Below are positions 33,270-42,691 of a DNA stretch of 64,000 bases, one piece after another. The translations under genes and the position numbers were made by a program. The stretch comes from Thalassomonas viridans (GTDB lineage Bacteria > Pseudomonadota > Gammaproteobacteria > Enterobacterales > Alteromonadaceae). Under the pieces are notes generated by a model. It made no database searches, was not told the origin of the DNA, and worked only from the letters and a program-made list of their open reading frames with translations. The stretch covers positions 1,922,001 to 1,986,000 of the forward strand of contig NZ_CP059733.1 of assembly GCF_000948985.2 (NCBI RefSeq), given 5' to 3'. The first letter of the stretch is position 1, and each line of letters opens with the position of its first letter.

Positions 33270-33905
33270 TTAAAGTTCGGTTTTTTCTTTAAATTCGCAC
33301 AAGTCTTCGATAATGCAGGAGCCGCACTTGGGCTTGCGGGCAACGCAGGTATATCTGCCGTGTAATATCAGCCAGTGGTGCACATCCACTTTGAATTCTT
33401 TCGGCACCACTTTCAGCAGCTTCTGCTCTACCAGGTCGACATTTTTTCCCATGGCGAATTTAGTGCGGTTGCTGACCCTGAATATATGGGTATCCACGGC
33501 TATGGTCGGCCAGCCAAAGGCGGTGTTTAACACGACGTTGGCGGTCTTTCGGCCGACACCGGGCAGGGCTTCGAGCGCTTCGCGGTTTTCCGGTACTTCG
33601 CCGCCGTGTAAGTCCACCAGCATCTGGCAGGTTTTCATGGTGTTGACTGCCTTGGTATTAAACAGGCCTATGGTTTTGATGTAGGATTTCAGTCCTTCCA
33701 GGCCGAGATCTAAAATCGCCTGGGGGGTATTGGCTACCGGGAATAACTTGTCGGTGGCTTTGTTGACGCCGACATCGGTTGCCTGTGCCGACAATAATAC
33801 CGCAATCAGCAATTCGAACGGGCTGGAGAAATTCAGCTCAGTGGTGGGGTGGGGATTGTCGTCCCGCAACCGGGTCAGTATTTCCAGGCGTTTTTCTTTA
33901 TTCAT
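33270..33905 (-). CDS. nth: Endonuclease III
   Basis: A 211-residue DNA glycosylase/AP lyase that removes oxidised pyrimidines in base-excision repair. The helix-hairpin-helix LPGVGRKTANVVLN carries the catalytic lysine, the aspartate lies in AVDTHIFRVSNR, and the four cysteines of the [4Fe-4S] cluster are in CVARKPKCGSCIIEDLC near the C-terminus. It follows rsxE after 43 bases, the standard gene order in gammaproteobacteria. Confidence 0.97.
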   Translation of the reverse strand: MNKEKRLEILTRLRDDNPHPTTELNFSSPFELLIAVLLSAQATDVGVNKATDKLFPVANTPQAILDLGLEGLKSYIKTIGLFNTKAVNTMKTCQMLVDLHGGEVPENREALEALPGVGRKTANVVLNTAFGWPTIAVDTHIFRVSNRTKFAMGKNVDLVEQKLLKVVPKEFKVDVHHWLILHGRYTCVARKPKCGSCIIEDLCEFKEKTEL

Positions 33906-33948
33906 AGTGATTTTCTTTTTATATCTCGTCTCTCAGGTCAGTGAAGGC

Positions 33949-34650
33949 TTACTGGGCGTCAAAGTTGACCCTGACCCTCTCAATGGTTTTTTCTTCCTGC
34001 TGCGGCTGGGCCTGGGCAATTTTCGCATCTATCATGTTTTTCACCGCGATTAAAAAGCCCATGGCGATAAAGGCCCCCGGAGGCAAGATTGCCAGTAAGA
34101 ACTGACTGTCGAGGTTGTAGACCTCAATGCGTAAATCGGTGGCCCATTCTCCCAACAGTAAATTAGCACCGTCAAACAAGGTGCCTTGGCCAAGGACTTC
34201 CCTGATCGCCCCTAAGGCCAAGAGTACGAAGGCAAAGCCGGTACCCATCATCAGGCCGTCAAAACCGGCCTGTTTTACCGGGTTTTTCGAGGCATAAGCT
34301 TCAGCCCGGCCGATAATGGCGCAGTTGGTGACGATCAAAGGTAAAAACAGCCCCAGGGACTGGTAGATGCCATAAGTAAAGGCGTTCATCAGTAACTGTA
34401 CGCAGGTAACAAAGGCGGCAATTATCATCACAAAAATCGGGATGCGGATTTCTTTCGGCACCCACTGGCGGATGGCGGAAACTGTGATGTTGGAGCCGAC
34501 AAGCACCAGCAGGGTCGCCAGGCCAAGCCCAAGGGCGTTGGTGACGGTGGAGGTTACCGCCAGCAGCGGGCATAAACCCAGCAACTGCACCAGGCCGGGG
34601 TTGTTTTTCCACAGTCCCTGCCAGGCAAGTTCTTTGTATTCGTTGTTCAT
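33949..34650 (-). CDS. rsxE: Electron transport complex subunit RsxE
   Basis: A 233-residue integral membrane subunit of the Rsx/Rnf complex. Multiple membrane helices are visible ([42 protein letters not shown], and the segment around [17 protein letters not shown]). [26 protein letters not shown] near the N-terminus and [21 protein letters not shown] are highly conserved in RsxE/RnfE. It is homologous to RsxA and faces it with inverted topology. The ATG overlaps the rsxG stop codon by one base (TAATG). Confidence 0.95.
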   Translation of the reverse strand: MNNEYKELAWQGLWKNNPGLVQLLGLCPLLAVTSTVTNALGLGLATLLVLVGSNITVSAIRQWVPKEIRIPIFVMIIAAFVTCVQLLMNAFTYGIYQSLGLFLPLIVTNCAIIGRAEAYASKNPVKQAGFDGLMMGTGFAFVLLALGAIREVLGQGTLFDGANLLLGEWATDLRIEVYNLDSQFLLAILPPGAFIAMGFLIAVKNMIDAKIAQAQPQQEEKTIERVRVNFDAQ

Positions 34651-35351
34651 TAGCTATCCCCCCGGCTGCTTTCGGATTCCTGGCTTTTACTCAGGCTGTA
34701 GCCCTGTCCTTCATCACGGCAGGCGCCGTTAAGGTTTTCCCCTTCACCGGCAAATAAGGCCTGCTGGTGTTTGTTAAAGTAGCTGACGGTTTGTTTTACC
34801 GCATTAACTACCGCCCTGGGCGTAATGGTGGCGCCGGTAAACTGGTCAAACATGCCGTTGTCTTTGGTGACGGCCCAGCGGCTGTCTTTTTCATCGCGTA
34901 ACACCTTGCCGTTAAAGCTGGTGATCCAATCGCTCTTCCTGATTTCAATCTTATCCCCCAGCCCTGGGGTTTCATTGTGCTTTAACTGGCGCACACCGCT
35001 TACCGAACCGTCGGTATTGACGGCGACGATCAACTCGATATTACCGTTATACCCGTCGGGGGCGACGCTACTAATGGCGGCGGCAACCGGCTGGCCGTTG
35101 AGGCGGGCCAGGTAAACGGTTTGCGGCTCAGTGCTGCCGAGCAGGGGGTCTGTCACCAGGCGGCAGTCATTGGCCAGATCATTGTTCAGGCGTCCAGGTT
35201 CGATAATGCTGTGCAAAATCGTCAGCAGGTGCTGTTGCTGCTGGGTCTGGATATGCCCTTTGGTTAATTCATTGACCAGGCCGACAACGGCGGTGCAGGC
35301 AATGGCGAACAGGGCCAGGATTTTACTGTTTTTCTGGATGGCGATACGCAT
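34650..35351 (-). CDS. rsxG: Electron transport complex subunit RsxG
   Basis: A 233-residue subunit with one N-terminal membrane helix ([20 protein letters not shown]) and a periplasmic FMN-binding domain. The covalent FMN attaches to a threonine in the SGAT-type motif, here [15 protein letters not shown] near residue 175. Before it lie TPGLGDKI and WITSF, typical of the domain. The C-terminus is extended by a serine/glutamate-rich tail ([15 protein letters not shown]). The gene couples to rsxD and rsxE by TAATG overlaps. Confidence 0.95.
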   Translation of the reverse strand: MRIAIQKNSKILALFAIACTAVVGLVNELTKGHIQTQQQQHLLTILHSIIEPGRLNNDLANDCRLVTDPLLGSTEPQTVYLARLNGQPVAAAISSVAPDGYNGNIELIVAVNTDGSVSGVRQLKHNETPGLGDKIEIRKSDWITSFNGKVLRDEKDSRWAVTKDNGMFDQFTGATITPRAVVNAVKQTVSYFNKHQQALFAGEGENLNGACRDEGQGYSLSKSQESESSRGDS

Positions 35352-36412
35352 TACTTGCTTCCTGTGTGGTGGCCATAAGTGCGGGGGCGGGTGTACTGGT
35401 CGATCAGCGGCGCCGACATATTACACAGCAATACCGCAAAGGCGACCGCATCCGGGTAACCGCCGAATTTTCGGATCAGATATACCAGCAGCCCCGCCAG
35501 TGCAGCAAGCAGGATACGGCCTTTGGCGCTGGTGGCGCCGGAGACGGGGTCGGTAAGGATAAAGAAAGCCCCGAGCATGCAGGCGCCGTTAAACCAGTGA
35601 AACATAGTAGATGCGCTGCTGTCCGGGCTGATCAGAAAGGCGATCAGCGAACAGATAAATAAGCTGGCTAAAAAGCTTGCCGGGGTGACCCAGTCAATGG
35701 CTTTTTTGGCGATTAAGAACAGGCCGCCGATTAAAAAGCCGAAGTTGACCCATTCCCAGCCGACACCGAAATAATCGCCGAATACGGGGGATTGCAGGCT
35801 TTCGGTGACCGTCAGTCCCAAAGTGGTGTTGGTTTTCAGGGTATCCAGCGGCGTGGCCATGGTAAAACCGTCGATATGGGTACGCAGCTGATCCGGGGAA
35901 AAACCTTCGGCGGTAAAACCGGTAAATATGGTGCTTAAGGTATTGCTGAAGGTCAGCTCCATGCTCATCAGGCTCAGCGGCGGCTGCCATAAGGTCATTT
36001 GCACCGGGAAGGAGATGAGCAGCATCACATAGGCGGCCATTGCCGGGTTAAAGGGATTATGCCCCAAACCGCCATAGAGCTGCTTGACCACGACTATGGC
36101 AAACACGGCGCCGAGCACGGAAATCCACCAGGGGGCTAGGGCCGGCAGGCTGATGCCGATCAGCACCGCCGTTAATACGGCGCTGCCGTCAAACAGCTGT
36201 TTCTTGATGTTTTTATCCCGCAGCGCCAGTACGGCAAATTCGGCGATAAAGGCGCTGACAATCGCCAGGGCGATATGTATCAGGTTGCCCCAGCCGAAAA
36301 AATACCACTGGGCGAAGATGCCGGGCAAGGTGGCGTAAATCACCAGGCGCATCAGTGCCGAGGTTTTGTTTTGTATATGGTTGTGAGGCGAGCTCGCTAT
36401 CCAAAAGGCCAT
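35351..36412 (-). CDS. rsxD: Electron transport complex subunit RsxD
   Basis: A 353-residue membrane subunit of the NqrB/RnfD family that carries covalent FMN. About nine or ten membrane segments are visible; the FMN threonine sits in LTDPVSGATSAKGRIL near residue 290. SSPHNHIQNKTSALMRLVIYATLPG is the usual start of RsxD. It follows rsxC after four bases and couples to rsxG. It is thought to form the central membrane path for electrons and ions. Nothing unusual is seen. Confidence 0.95.
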   Translation of the reverse strand: MAFWIASSPHNHIQNKTSALMRLVIYATLPGIFAQWYFFGWGNLIHIALAIVSAFIAEFAVLALRDKNIKKQLFDGSAVLTAVLIGISLPALAPWWISVLGAVFAIVVVKQLYGGLGHNPFNPAMAAYVMLLISFPVQMTLWQPPLSLMSMELTFSNTLSTIFTGFTAEGFSPDQLRTHIDGFTMATPLDTLKTNTTLGLTVTESLQSPVFGDYFGVGWEWVNFGFLIGGLFLIAKKAIDWVTPASFLASLFICSLIAFLISPDSSASTMFHWFNGACMLGAFFILTDPVSGATSAKGRILLAALAGLLVYLIRKFGGYPDAVAFAVLLCNMSAPLIDQYTRPRTYGHHTGSK

Positions 36413-36416
36413 AGTA

Positions 36417-38861
36417 TTATTCTGACTCTAACTGTTGTTGTTCTTTTGCCTCGGCCCTGGCCTTAGCTTTTTCTTTGGCTTTCGCCTTTGCCTTAGCTTT
36501 GGCTTTCGCCACAGCGGCGGCAATGCGCTGAGCTTTTTGATCTTCCGGCTTTGCCTCGTCGGAAGTGTCGGCTGAGGCATCGGTATTGCTCTCATCCGAA
36601 GCCGGTGTATCTTCTATATCGACCTCCTGGTCTTGCAGGGTTTTGGCAGCCGGTGCACTTGGCTCACTGGTCGCTTCAGCCTCGCTTTTCGCCTGGGCTT
36701 TTGCTTTGGCCTTGGCTCTGGCTTTTTCTTTTGCCTTGGCAACCGCTGCCTGAATCTTCTCTTGTTTACTGGATTCGGCAGTGTCAGCTGTATCCGTGTC
36801 CGTCATTTGGGATTCAGTGTTGTCGTCTTCTGCTGCCCGGGCTTCATCAGGAGTGTCTTTATCCTGATTGCTTGAACTGTTGTCTTCAAGTTCACCCTGG
36901 CCTGGCTCAGCCGCTTTTTGGGCGCTGAGTTTTTTCGCCTTGGCCCTGGCGATGGCAGCGGCAATTTTTTGCTTTTTATCTAAGGCTTTATCTTCGGCAT
37001 TGTCCTGGACATTGTCTTGGTTATGGCCTTCAGCATTGCTGCTGTCGCTATCTTGCATCGTGTCTGTTTGAGTTTCTTGTCTTACCTCTTCCTCAGCTGC
37101 GTGCTCTTGCTTTTGTCCCGACTCGGACTCAGCTTTGGCCATGGCGGCCTGTTTTTTGGCTTTCGCCCGGGCGATGGCAGCGGCCACCTGGCTTTTCTGG
37201 TCGGCTCTTGGGTCCTGTCCCGTGTTCGTGGCGTTAGCACTTACTTCATTCGTACTCGGGCTGTTTGTTTCCGTTTCTGGCGGTTTGCCTTGAGTATTAT
37301 CGCTGTCGGCTGCCTGGGCTTTTTTCGCTTTAACGCGGGCCAGGGCCGCAGCTACGGCAGACTTGGCGCTCTGGGCTTCCTGTGTCGGCTGGTTCATGGC
37401 GGCGCGGCGGGCTTCTGCTGCTTTTCTGTGTTTCTCTTCTCGGGCTTTTTTCTCCCTTTCCAGGCGGGCTTTACGGGCTTCAAAGCGGTCTTTGGCTTTT
37501 TCCGCCTTTAATTCCTGCACCTGCAGCTGGCGGATTTCCGCCTTGGCGACCCGGTAATACTGTACCAGGGGGATCTGGCTTGGACAGACATAGGCGCAGG
37601 CGCCGCAGTCGATGCAGTCAAACAGGTTCAGTTTTTGCAGTTGATCATAATCTTTTGCCTTGGCGCTCCATTGCAGTTCCTGCGGCAGCAGCTGGCTCGG
37701 ACAGACTTCGGCGCACTGGCCGCAGCGGATACATTCCACTTCTTTACTGTCGGCGGGAATTTCACTTTCTTCGGGGGCCAGCAAACAGTTGGTGATTTTA
37801 ACGATCGGCACTTGGGTACTGGGCAGGCTAAAGCCCATCATGGGGCCGCCCATGATCAGATGCCGGCGTTTGCCCGGCTGATAGCCGCATTGCTCCAGCA
37901 AGTATTCCACCGGGGTACCTAGCAGGGCCCAGACGTTTCTGGGTTTGCTCAGCGCCCGGCCGCTGACGGTCACCACCCGGCGGATCAACGGGGTATCGTT
38001 CAGCACGGCCTCGGCGATGGCGAAGCAGGTGGCAATGTTTTGCATTACTATGCCTAAACTGATGGGCAAGATGCCGCTGGGCACTTCCTGGCCGGTTAGT
38101 ACCTTGATCAGCTGCTTTTCACCACCGGCAGGATACTTGGTGGGAATAACGCAGATCTTGACCTTGTCGTAACTTTTGGTGGCCTGGCGCAGCGCCTCTA
38201 TCGCTTCGGGCTTATTATCTTCGATACCTATCAGGATAAAAGCCGGCAGCAACAGGTGATCCAGGATCTTGATGCCGTCAACTATGGCTTCGCTGTGCTC
38301 GCGGATCAGCAGGTCATCGGCGGTGATATAAGGTTCACATTCGGCGGCATTAATGATCAGGTAATTAATTTCCGGCTTATTATTGACCTTGATATGGGTC
38401 GGGAATCCCGCGCCTCCCATGCCGGCGATACCGGCACGGGCAATCTTCTTGACGATTTCCTGGCGGCTCAGGCTGTGGAAATCATCGCAGACCTGGCGCT
38501 CGCGCCAGCGGTCTTCGCCGTCGGGGGTGATAAAAATGCAAGGTTCGCTCAACCCGGAAGGGTGGGCGATAACCGAATCTTTGATGGCGGTAATGGTGCC
38601 GCTGGTCGGGGCATGCACCGGCAGGGTCATAGGCGCCGAGTTTTGCGTCAGCGGCTGGCCTTTTAATACCTTGTCGCCGACGGCGACGATCAATTCTCCG
38701 CCGTTGCCTATATGCTGACGCAGCGGAATGATCAGCTGCTTGGGCAAAGGCAAATGACGTATGGGTTTGTCGTTGGTGAGAAATTTTTGCTCCGGCGGGT
38801 GTATGCCGCCGTGAAACTTCCAAAAATGTCCGCGTTCTATGCGCTCAATTACAGATTCCAC
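36417..38861 (-). CDS. rsxC: Electron transport complex subunit RsxC with extended repetitive tail
   Basis: RsxC is the peripheral NADH-facing iron-sulfur subunit. Residues 1-440 form the conserved core: glycine-rich GIAGMGGAGFPTHIKV (about 144-159), NAAECEPYITADD, a SLBB-type region, and two [4Fe-4S] binding sets, CIRCGQCAEVCP (377-388) and CIDCGACAYVCP (416-427). Residues 490-814 are a long low-complexity tail with five lysine/alanine helices of similar sequence (500-515, 556-571, 630-645, 700-716, 777-800) separated by acidic linkers. E. coli RsxC has a similar but different-length tail. Tail length varies between species, so it is not essential for redox function. Confidence 0.95.
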   Translation of the reverse strand: MESVIERIERGHFWKFHGGIHPPEQKFLTNDKPIRHLPLPKQLIIPLRQHIGNGGELIVAVGDKVLKGQPLTQNSAPMTLPVHAPTSGTITAIKDSVIAHPSGLSEPCIFITPDGEDRWRERQVCDDFHSLSRQEIVKKIARAGIAGMGGAGFPTHIKVNNKPEINYLIINAAECEPYITADDLLIREHSEAIVDGIKILDHLLLPAFILIGIEDNKPEAIEALRQATKSYDKVKICVIPTKYPAGGEKQLIKVLTGQEVPSGILPISLGIVMQNIATCFAIAEAVLNDTPLIRRVVTVSGRALSKPRNVWALLGTPVEYLLEQCGYQPGKRRHLIMGGPMMGFSLPSTQVPIVKITNCLLAPEESEIPADSKEVECIRCGQCAEVCPSQLLPQELQWSAKAKDYDQLQKLNLFDCIDCGACAYVCPSQIPLVQYYRVAKAEIRQLQVQELKAEKAKDRFEARKARLEREKKAREEKHRKAAEARRAAMNQPTQEAQSAKSAVAAALARVKAKKAQAADSDNTQGKPPETETNSPSTNEVSANATNTGQDPRADQKSQVAAAIARAKAKKQAAMAKAESESGQKQEHAAEEEVRQETQTDTMQDSDSSNAEGHNQDNVQDNAEDKALDKKQKIAAAIARAKAKKLSAQKAAEPGQGELEDNSSSNQDKDTPDEARAAEDDNTESQMTDTDTADTAESSKQEKIQAAVAKAKEKARAKAKAKAQAKSEAEATSEPSAPAAKTLQDQEVDIEDTPASDESNTDASADTSDEAKPEDQKAQRIAAAVAKAKAKAKAKAKEKAKARAEAKEQQQLESE

Positions 38862-38873
38862 TTATGTCCTTCC

Positions 38874-39428
38874 CTAATCAAGCTGTACTACAGGTATGTT
38901 GTTGAGATCCCATTGCCAGTTGTGCGTGCCCATGGGAATAGGGCGCATCTCGATGCAGTCAACCGGGCAGGGGGCGACACAAAGATCGCAGCCGGTACAT
39001 TCATCGGCAATGATGGTATGCATTTGCTTGGCGGCGCCGATAATGGCATCCACCGGGCAGGCCTGGATACACTTGGTACAACCGATACAATCTTCTTCAA
39101 TAATAAAGGCGACTTTCGGGGTATTGTCCTGTTCGTGGGCTGCATCCAGCGGCTGGACCTCGACCCCCATCAAGTCGGCAATTTTTTTAATGGTTTCATC
39201 GCCCCCCGGGGCGCATTTGTTGATGGCTTCGCCATTGGCGACCGCTTCGGCATAAGGTTTACAACCGGGATAGCCGCATTGTCCGCACTGGGTTTGCGGC
39301 AGCAGTTCATCAAGCTGCTCGACTAAAGGGTCGCCTTCGACCTTAAATTTAACCGAGGCATAACCGAGTAAGGCGCCAAACAGCAGCGCCATAACACCAA
39401 GCACAAGTATTGCGATTAAAGTGCTCAT
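38874..39428 (-). CDS. rsxB: Electron transport complex subunit RsxB
   Basis: A 184-residue ferredoxin-like subunit. One N-terminal membrane helix ([19 protein letters not shown]), a [19 protein letters not shown] cysteine set for one [4Fe-4S] cluster, and two further ferredoxin-type sets ([16 protein letters not shown] and [18 protein letters not shown]) are visible. It passes electrons between RsxC and the membrane subunits. It lies 12 bases upstream of rsxC in the operon. Confidence 0.96.
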   Translation of the reverse strand: MSTLIAILVLGVMALLFGALLGYASVKFKVEGDPLVEQLDELLPQTQCGQCGYPGCKPYAEAVANGEAINKCAPGGDETIKKIADLMGVEVQPLDAAHEQDNTPKVAFIIEEDCIGCTKCIQACPVDAIIGAAKQMHTIIADECTGCDLCVAPCPVDCIEMRPIPMGTHNWQWDLNNIPVVQLD

Positions 39429-39477
39429 GAAAACTTCACCATAGGGATTTTTTCCATAACGAAATAACTAAAGAACA

Positions 39478-40059
39478 TTAAAGTTTCACCAGGCCGGTAA
39501 AGCCCATAAAGGCCAGCGACATCAGCCCTGCGGTGATCATGGCTATCGCGGCGCCCTGGAAGGGGGCGGGTACGTCGGCATTGGCCAGTTTCTCCCGCAT
39601 GGCGGAAAACATGATCAGTACCAGGGAAAAACCTGCCGCCGCGCCGAAGCCATAGATAATGGACTCAAAGAAATTATGCTGTTCATAGATGTTTAACAGG
39701 GCAACTCCGAGTACGGCACAGTTGGTGGTGATCAGCGGCAGGAAGATACCGAGCAGGCGGTATAAGTTGGCACTGGTTTTATGCACCACCATCTCGGTAA
39801 ATTGTACCACTACGGCTATCACCAGGATAAACGCCATAGTGGTGAGGTATTCCAGTGCCAGCGGGGCCAGGATATAGGTATTGATCAAATAACTGAGTAA
39901 GGAGGCCAGGGTCATGACGAAAGTGGTGGCAAAGGACATGCCGATGGCAGTCTCTGTACGCGAAGAGACCCCCATAAAAGGGCATAAGCCGAGAAATTTT
40001 ACCAGCACAAAGTTGTTTACCAATACTGTACCGACAAGCAGCAGTAGATATTCAGTCAT
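39478..40059 (-). CDS. rsxA: Electron transport complex subunit RsxA
   Basis: A 193-residue membrane subunit with six predicted helices, homologous to RsxE and Nqr[22 protein letters not shown] is the signature N-terminal part with a conserved cysteine, and [21 protein letters not shown] holds the other cysteine; together they ligate the intramembrane iron-sulfur cluster reported for Rnf and Nqr. It is the first gene of rsxABCDGE-nth, so the operon promoter should lie in 40060-40223. Confidence 0.96.
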   Translation of the reverse strand: MTEYLLLLVGTVLVNNFVLVKFLGLCPFMGVSSRTETAIGMSFATTFVMTLASLLSYLINTYILAPLALEYLTTMAFILVIAVVVQFTEMVVHKTSANLYRLLGIFLPLITTNCAVLGVALLNIYEQHNFFESIIYGFGAAAGFSLVLIMFSAMREKLANADVPAPFQGAAIAMITAGLMSLAFMGFTGLVKL

Positions 40060-40223
40060 TATATTCTAAATTAACGTTAAAATTCGTATTATTATCCGAC
40101 TTTCTGTGTCATATAACAACTGATCAGTTGTAGGGTTATTTGTCGGGCGGGATTGTTTGCTGCTTATTTGTGCCAGATCATATGCAGCAGCGCTTATTTG
40201 GCGCTGCTGCAGGTTGTGGAACA

Positions 40224-42107
40224 TTAGAGTTTGCCGGGTTTGCCGATATAAAAGCCCTGGTAGCCGTCGACAAATAATTTTTCCAGGGCATGTTTTTCTT
40301 CCTGGCTTTCCACGCTTTCCGCCAGGACACTGATACTGAGGCGGTGGGCCAGGTCTACCATCAGACGCAGGAAATACTGGTTGTTCTTATCTTCGTCGAT
40401 ATCCCGGGTATAGGTGCTGTCCATTTTAATAAAGTCGGGCTTGAGATCCCGGAAAAATTTAAACGAGGTCAGTCCGACACCAAACCTTTCCACCGTCACC
40501 CTGGAACCGACCCTGTGCACCATGTCGATAAAGCGTTTGCTGGTTTGAATATTCTGTTGCAGGCCGTATTCGCTGATTTCAAAAATTAACCGGCTGGTGA
40601 TCGCCGGCTCCCTGAGCAGACGCCGCTCCAGCCAGATCAGAAAATGCTCGTCGTTAATGCTGCGGGAGCTGATATTCAGGCCGAAACTTTGCTCGGTGAG
40701 GTTTTTTGCCGAGATTTCATTTAACGTGGTTTCGACTATGAGCCTGTCTACGGCAACGATTTTGTCCAGCTTTTCCGCCATGGCAATAAAAGACGCGGTG
40801 GGCAGCATGTCGTTATTGGCATTAAGAAAGCGTGCCAGGACCTCGCTATAAACCTTGTTGGTACCGCTGGGTTGTATCGGCTGCACATACAGGCTTATCC
40901 GCTGGTTTTCGAGCACGCTGTCGATTTCCTGGCGCCAGTTCTGGTTGCCGTAATTGGCGCTGGCGCCTTTTAATATATCGGTATCTTTTTGCGCGAACCA
41001 GGCATTAACTCCCTGGGTTTGCGCCAGCGAGATGCCTGTGTCTGCCAGGGCCAGCAATTCTCCCAAGGGTTTGTTTTGATCGAAATACACCAGGCCGGTA
41101 TAAGCGATCGAGTCCAGATCTGACGCCTGCTGGTAGTTGTTAAATTTATCGGTTAGCTCCTGGGCAAATTTTTCCGCTTCTTTGAGCACCACATTAGGCA
41201 AAATACTGGCAAAGTCAGAGCTGTTTAACCTGAATAATTCTGCGCCGGGATAGGCGCTCAGCGCTGCGGCAATAATTTTGGCCACTTTGGCGATATAATT
41301 GTCGCCTTCATGATAGCCGTGGATCTGGTTGACGGTTTGTAATTCCGAGCAGCGGGAGATGAGTAAGACGCCAAAATTATCGCCCTTTTCCCGGTTCAGC
41401 TGGTCTTCAAAATACTGGATAAAGCGGCTGCGGTTATTGAGTTTGGTCAGGGGGTCGGTGTAGGCTTCTTTTTCCAGGGCGGTGGAGGCGGCGACCTGGG
41501 CTTCAATCAGGGCTTTGATCTCTGCTATGCCTTGTTTTAACGCCGGAATCTGAAAGATATCTTCCCGGGTTTCGCTTTTGCCTTCGGGGTTGAGCAAAGA
41601 CATGTCCAGCTTGATTTGCTGGCTGACACTGGCAAAAAACTGCTTATATCTGCGGGTACTCAACATACCGGCGATAATGATGACGGCACAGGTAGCGACA
41701 ACAACCAGCAGCAAAATGGCGGCAACGGCGGTCAGGCTTTTATCCGTGGCCAGTTCAAAGGTCACTTTCAGGTTTTGCTGTTTAAGGAAAAATTCCCGTT
41801 TGCCCGGGATGATCATGGGCAGGGTAAAGGTTTTTTCTGTTTTGGCAAAATGGTAGAGGCTTTCGCCGCCGGCATTGGCCAAGGTCAGCAACTGATAGTC
41901 GAACGCCGCACGCAGTATTTGCGTCAGCTCCTTGATTTCCTGCCGGGGCAGTATTTGCGGCACCAGTTTAGTCAGTACTTGCTGATGCTCAAGTTGCTGC
42001 TCTTTAAGGTGTTCGCTTAAAAAAAACAGGGAACAGGATGAGATCGCCAGACAAAATAACACTCCAAGAACGGCGTTTCTGGCCAATAGCTGAGAAAATG
42101 TATACAT
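40224..42107 (-). CDS. CsrD-like membrane protein with degenerate GGDEF and EAL domains
   Basis: A 627-residue protein with two membrane helices (NAVLGVLFCLAISSCSLFFL and AVAAILLLVVVATCAVIIIAGML) flanking a periplasmic region. A coiled linker, a GGDEF domain and an EAL domain follow. Both active sites are lost: the GGDEF position reads LFRLNSSDFASIL and the EAL position reads YSEVLARF. This matches CsrD of enterobacteria (HRSDF, ELM), which targets CsrB/C small RNAs for RNase E decay rather than handling c-di-GMP. Size and topology agree. I propose CsrD-type function, but cannot exclude another degenerate member. ATG 42107 is chosen over 42131. Confidence 0.75.
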   Translation of the reverse strand: MYTFSQLLARNAVLGVLFCLAISSCSLFFLSEHLKEQQLEHQQVLTKLVPQILPRQEIKELTQILRAAFDYQLLTLANAGGESLYHFAKTEKTFTLPMIIPGKREFFLKQQNLKVTFELATDKSLTAVAAILLLVVVATCAVIIIAGMLSTRRYKQFFASVSQQIKLDMSLLNPEGKSETREDIFQIPALKQGIAEIKALIEAQVAASTALEKEAYTDPLTKLNNRSRFIQYFEDQLNREKGDNFGVLLISRCSELQTVNQIHGYHEGDNYIAKVAKIIAAALSAYPGAELFRLNSSDFASILPNVVLKEAEKFAQELTDKFNNYQQASDLDSIAYTGLVYFDQNKPLGELLALADTGISLAQTQGVNAWFAQKDTDILKGASANYGNQNWRQEIDSVLENQRISLYVQPIQPSGTNKVYSEVLARFLNANNDMLPTASFIAMAEKLDKIVAVDRLIVETTLNEISAKNLTEQSFGLNISSRSINDEHFLIWLERRLLREPAITSRLIFEISEYGLQQNIQTSKRFIDMVHRVGSRVTVERFGVGLTSFKFFRDLKPDFIKMDSTYTRDIDEDKNNQYFLRLMVDLAHRLSISVLAESVESQEEKHALEKLFVDGYQGFYIGKPGKL

Positions 42108-42381
42108 AATAAAGGCTTGATTAGCTCCCAAAGACCCGGTTATTTTTATTCGATTATGGTTAAAGCGTTTGATTTAACCTGTTATTTCAATAAGCGTCCC
42201 TTTACTAACTGTTATAGCATGTTCGGCCTTATTATACTAACTACTTGTAAAGCATGTAATATTTTAAATGGCTGGCCAAGGGCGATATCGGCGGTGTTAA
42301 AGGCCCTGATTGCCGGGGATTCTTAAGGAGAAAAATAAAAAATTTTATCCGGGAGAATTTCGACTGAATTGCCATTTACCC
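42108..42381. other. Intergenic region between csrD-like gene and rimP promoter
   Basis: About 270 AT-rich bases with no coding frame that I can support. It should hold the promoter of the csrD-like gene. No clear hairpin, repeat or tRNA was seen here. Confidence 0.5.
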
Positions 42382-42410
42382 TTGCGATATTTGCCTACTA
42401 ACTATATAAT
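42382..42410 (+). promoter_or_regulatory. Sigma70 promoter of the rimP-nusA-infB operon
   Basis: TTGCGA (42382-42387) and TATAAT (42405-42410) are separated by 17 bases; the -10 is a perfect match. Transcription should start near 42417 and give a leader of about 275 bases before rimP. Confidence 0.8.
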
Positions 42411-42458
42411 TCGCGCAGCTTTACTATTACAGGTTGACACTGAAGGATATCTGCGGTG

Positions 42459-42491
42459 ATGAAACGCCGGTATTTACGGCCTGTAGTATGA
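42459..42491 (+). CDS. Ten-residue leader peptide ORF in rimP leader
   Basis: ATG 42459 preceded by GAAGGA opens the frame MKRRYLRPVV, which ends in ATGA overlapping the next small ORF. It is arginine-rich. Given the terminator after the second ORF, the pair could act in attenuation; this is a conjecture from layout. Confidence 0.3.
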   Translation: MKRRYLRPVV

Positions 42492-42562
42492 AATCAATTA
42501 TTGTGCTGGTGATGCCGGTAATTGATGAACACAAAGGGTTCAGTGAATTAAGCCCCGAGTGA
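42488..42562 (+). CDS. Twenty-four-residue ORF ending inside a terminator in rimP leader
   Basis: The frame MKSIIVLVMPVIDEHKGFSE continues four codons more and stops inside the terminator loop at 42560-42562, so a ribosome finishing this ORF would cover the hairpin stem. It starts inside the stop of the ten-residue ORF. Small size makes it uncertain. Confidence 0.3.
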   Translation: MKSIIVLVMPVIDEHKGFSELSPE

Positions 42563-42576
42563 TGGGGCTTTTTTGT
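42550..42576 (+). terminator. Terminator/attenuator 1 in rimP leader
   Basis: AAGCCCC (42550-42556) pairs with GGGGCTT (42564-42570), followed by TTTT. A complete intrinsic terminator lies about 160 bases downstream of the promoter and 116 bases before rimP, so it must be read through for the operon to be made. Confidence 0.8.
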
Positions 42577-42654
42577 ATTTGTTTTTTGCCCTGTGCTGCC
42601 CAAACAGCAGCGCAAAAGGGTAAACAGATACAATCACAGCAAGAACTATTCGCT

Positions 42655-42675
42655 GGGCTATATGCCCTTTTTTTG
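42655..42675 (+). terminator. Short hairpin plus T-run directly before rimP
   Basis: GGGC (42655-42658) pairs with GCCC (42664-42667) and is followed by a run of seven T. It is just ahead of the rimP ribosome site GGAGA (42681-42685). A weak terminator or a translation-affecting element. Confidence 0.5.
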
Positions 42676-42691
42676 TATCTGGAGAAATCGA

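Noticed and set aside
36417..37394. Frameshift or fused gene at the end of rsxC
   Set aside because: The frame is continuous, and lysine/alanine-rich tails of variable length are normal for RsxC.
36551..37511. Several plus-strand frames opposite the rsxC tail
   Set aside because: They arise from the repetitive codon pattern of the RsxC tail and have no independent support.
42417..42545. tRNA gene in the rimP leader, as found at this position in other gammaproteobacteria
   Set aside because: No acceptor stem, D-arm or GGTTCGAAT-like T-arm could be folded; the sequence instead contains small ORFs and a terminator.
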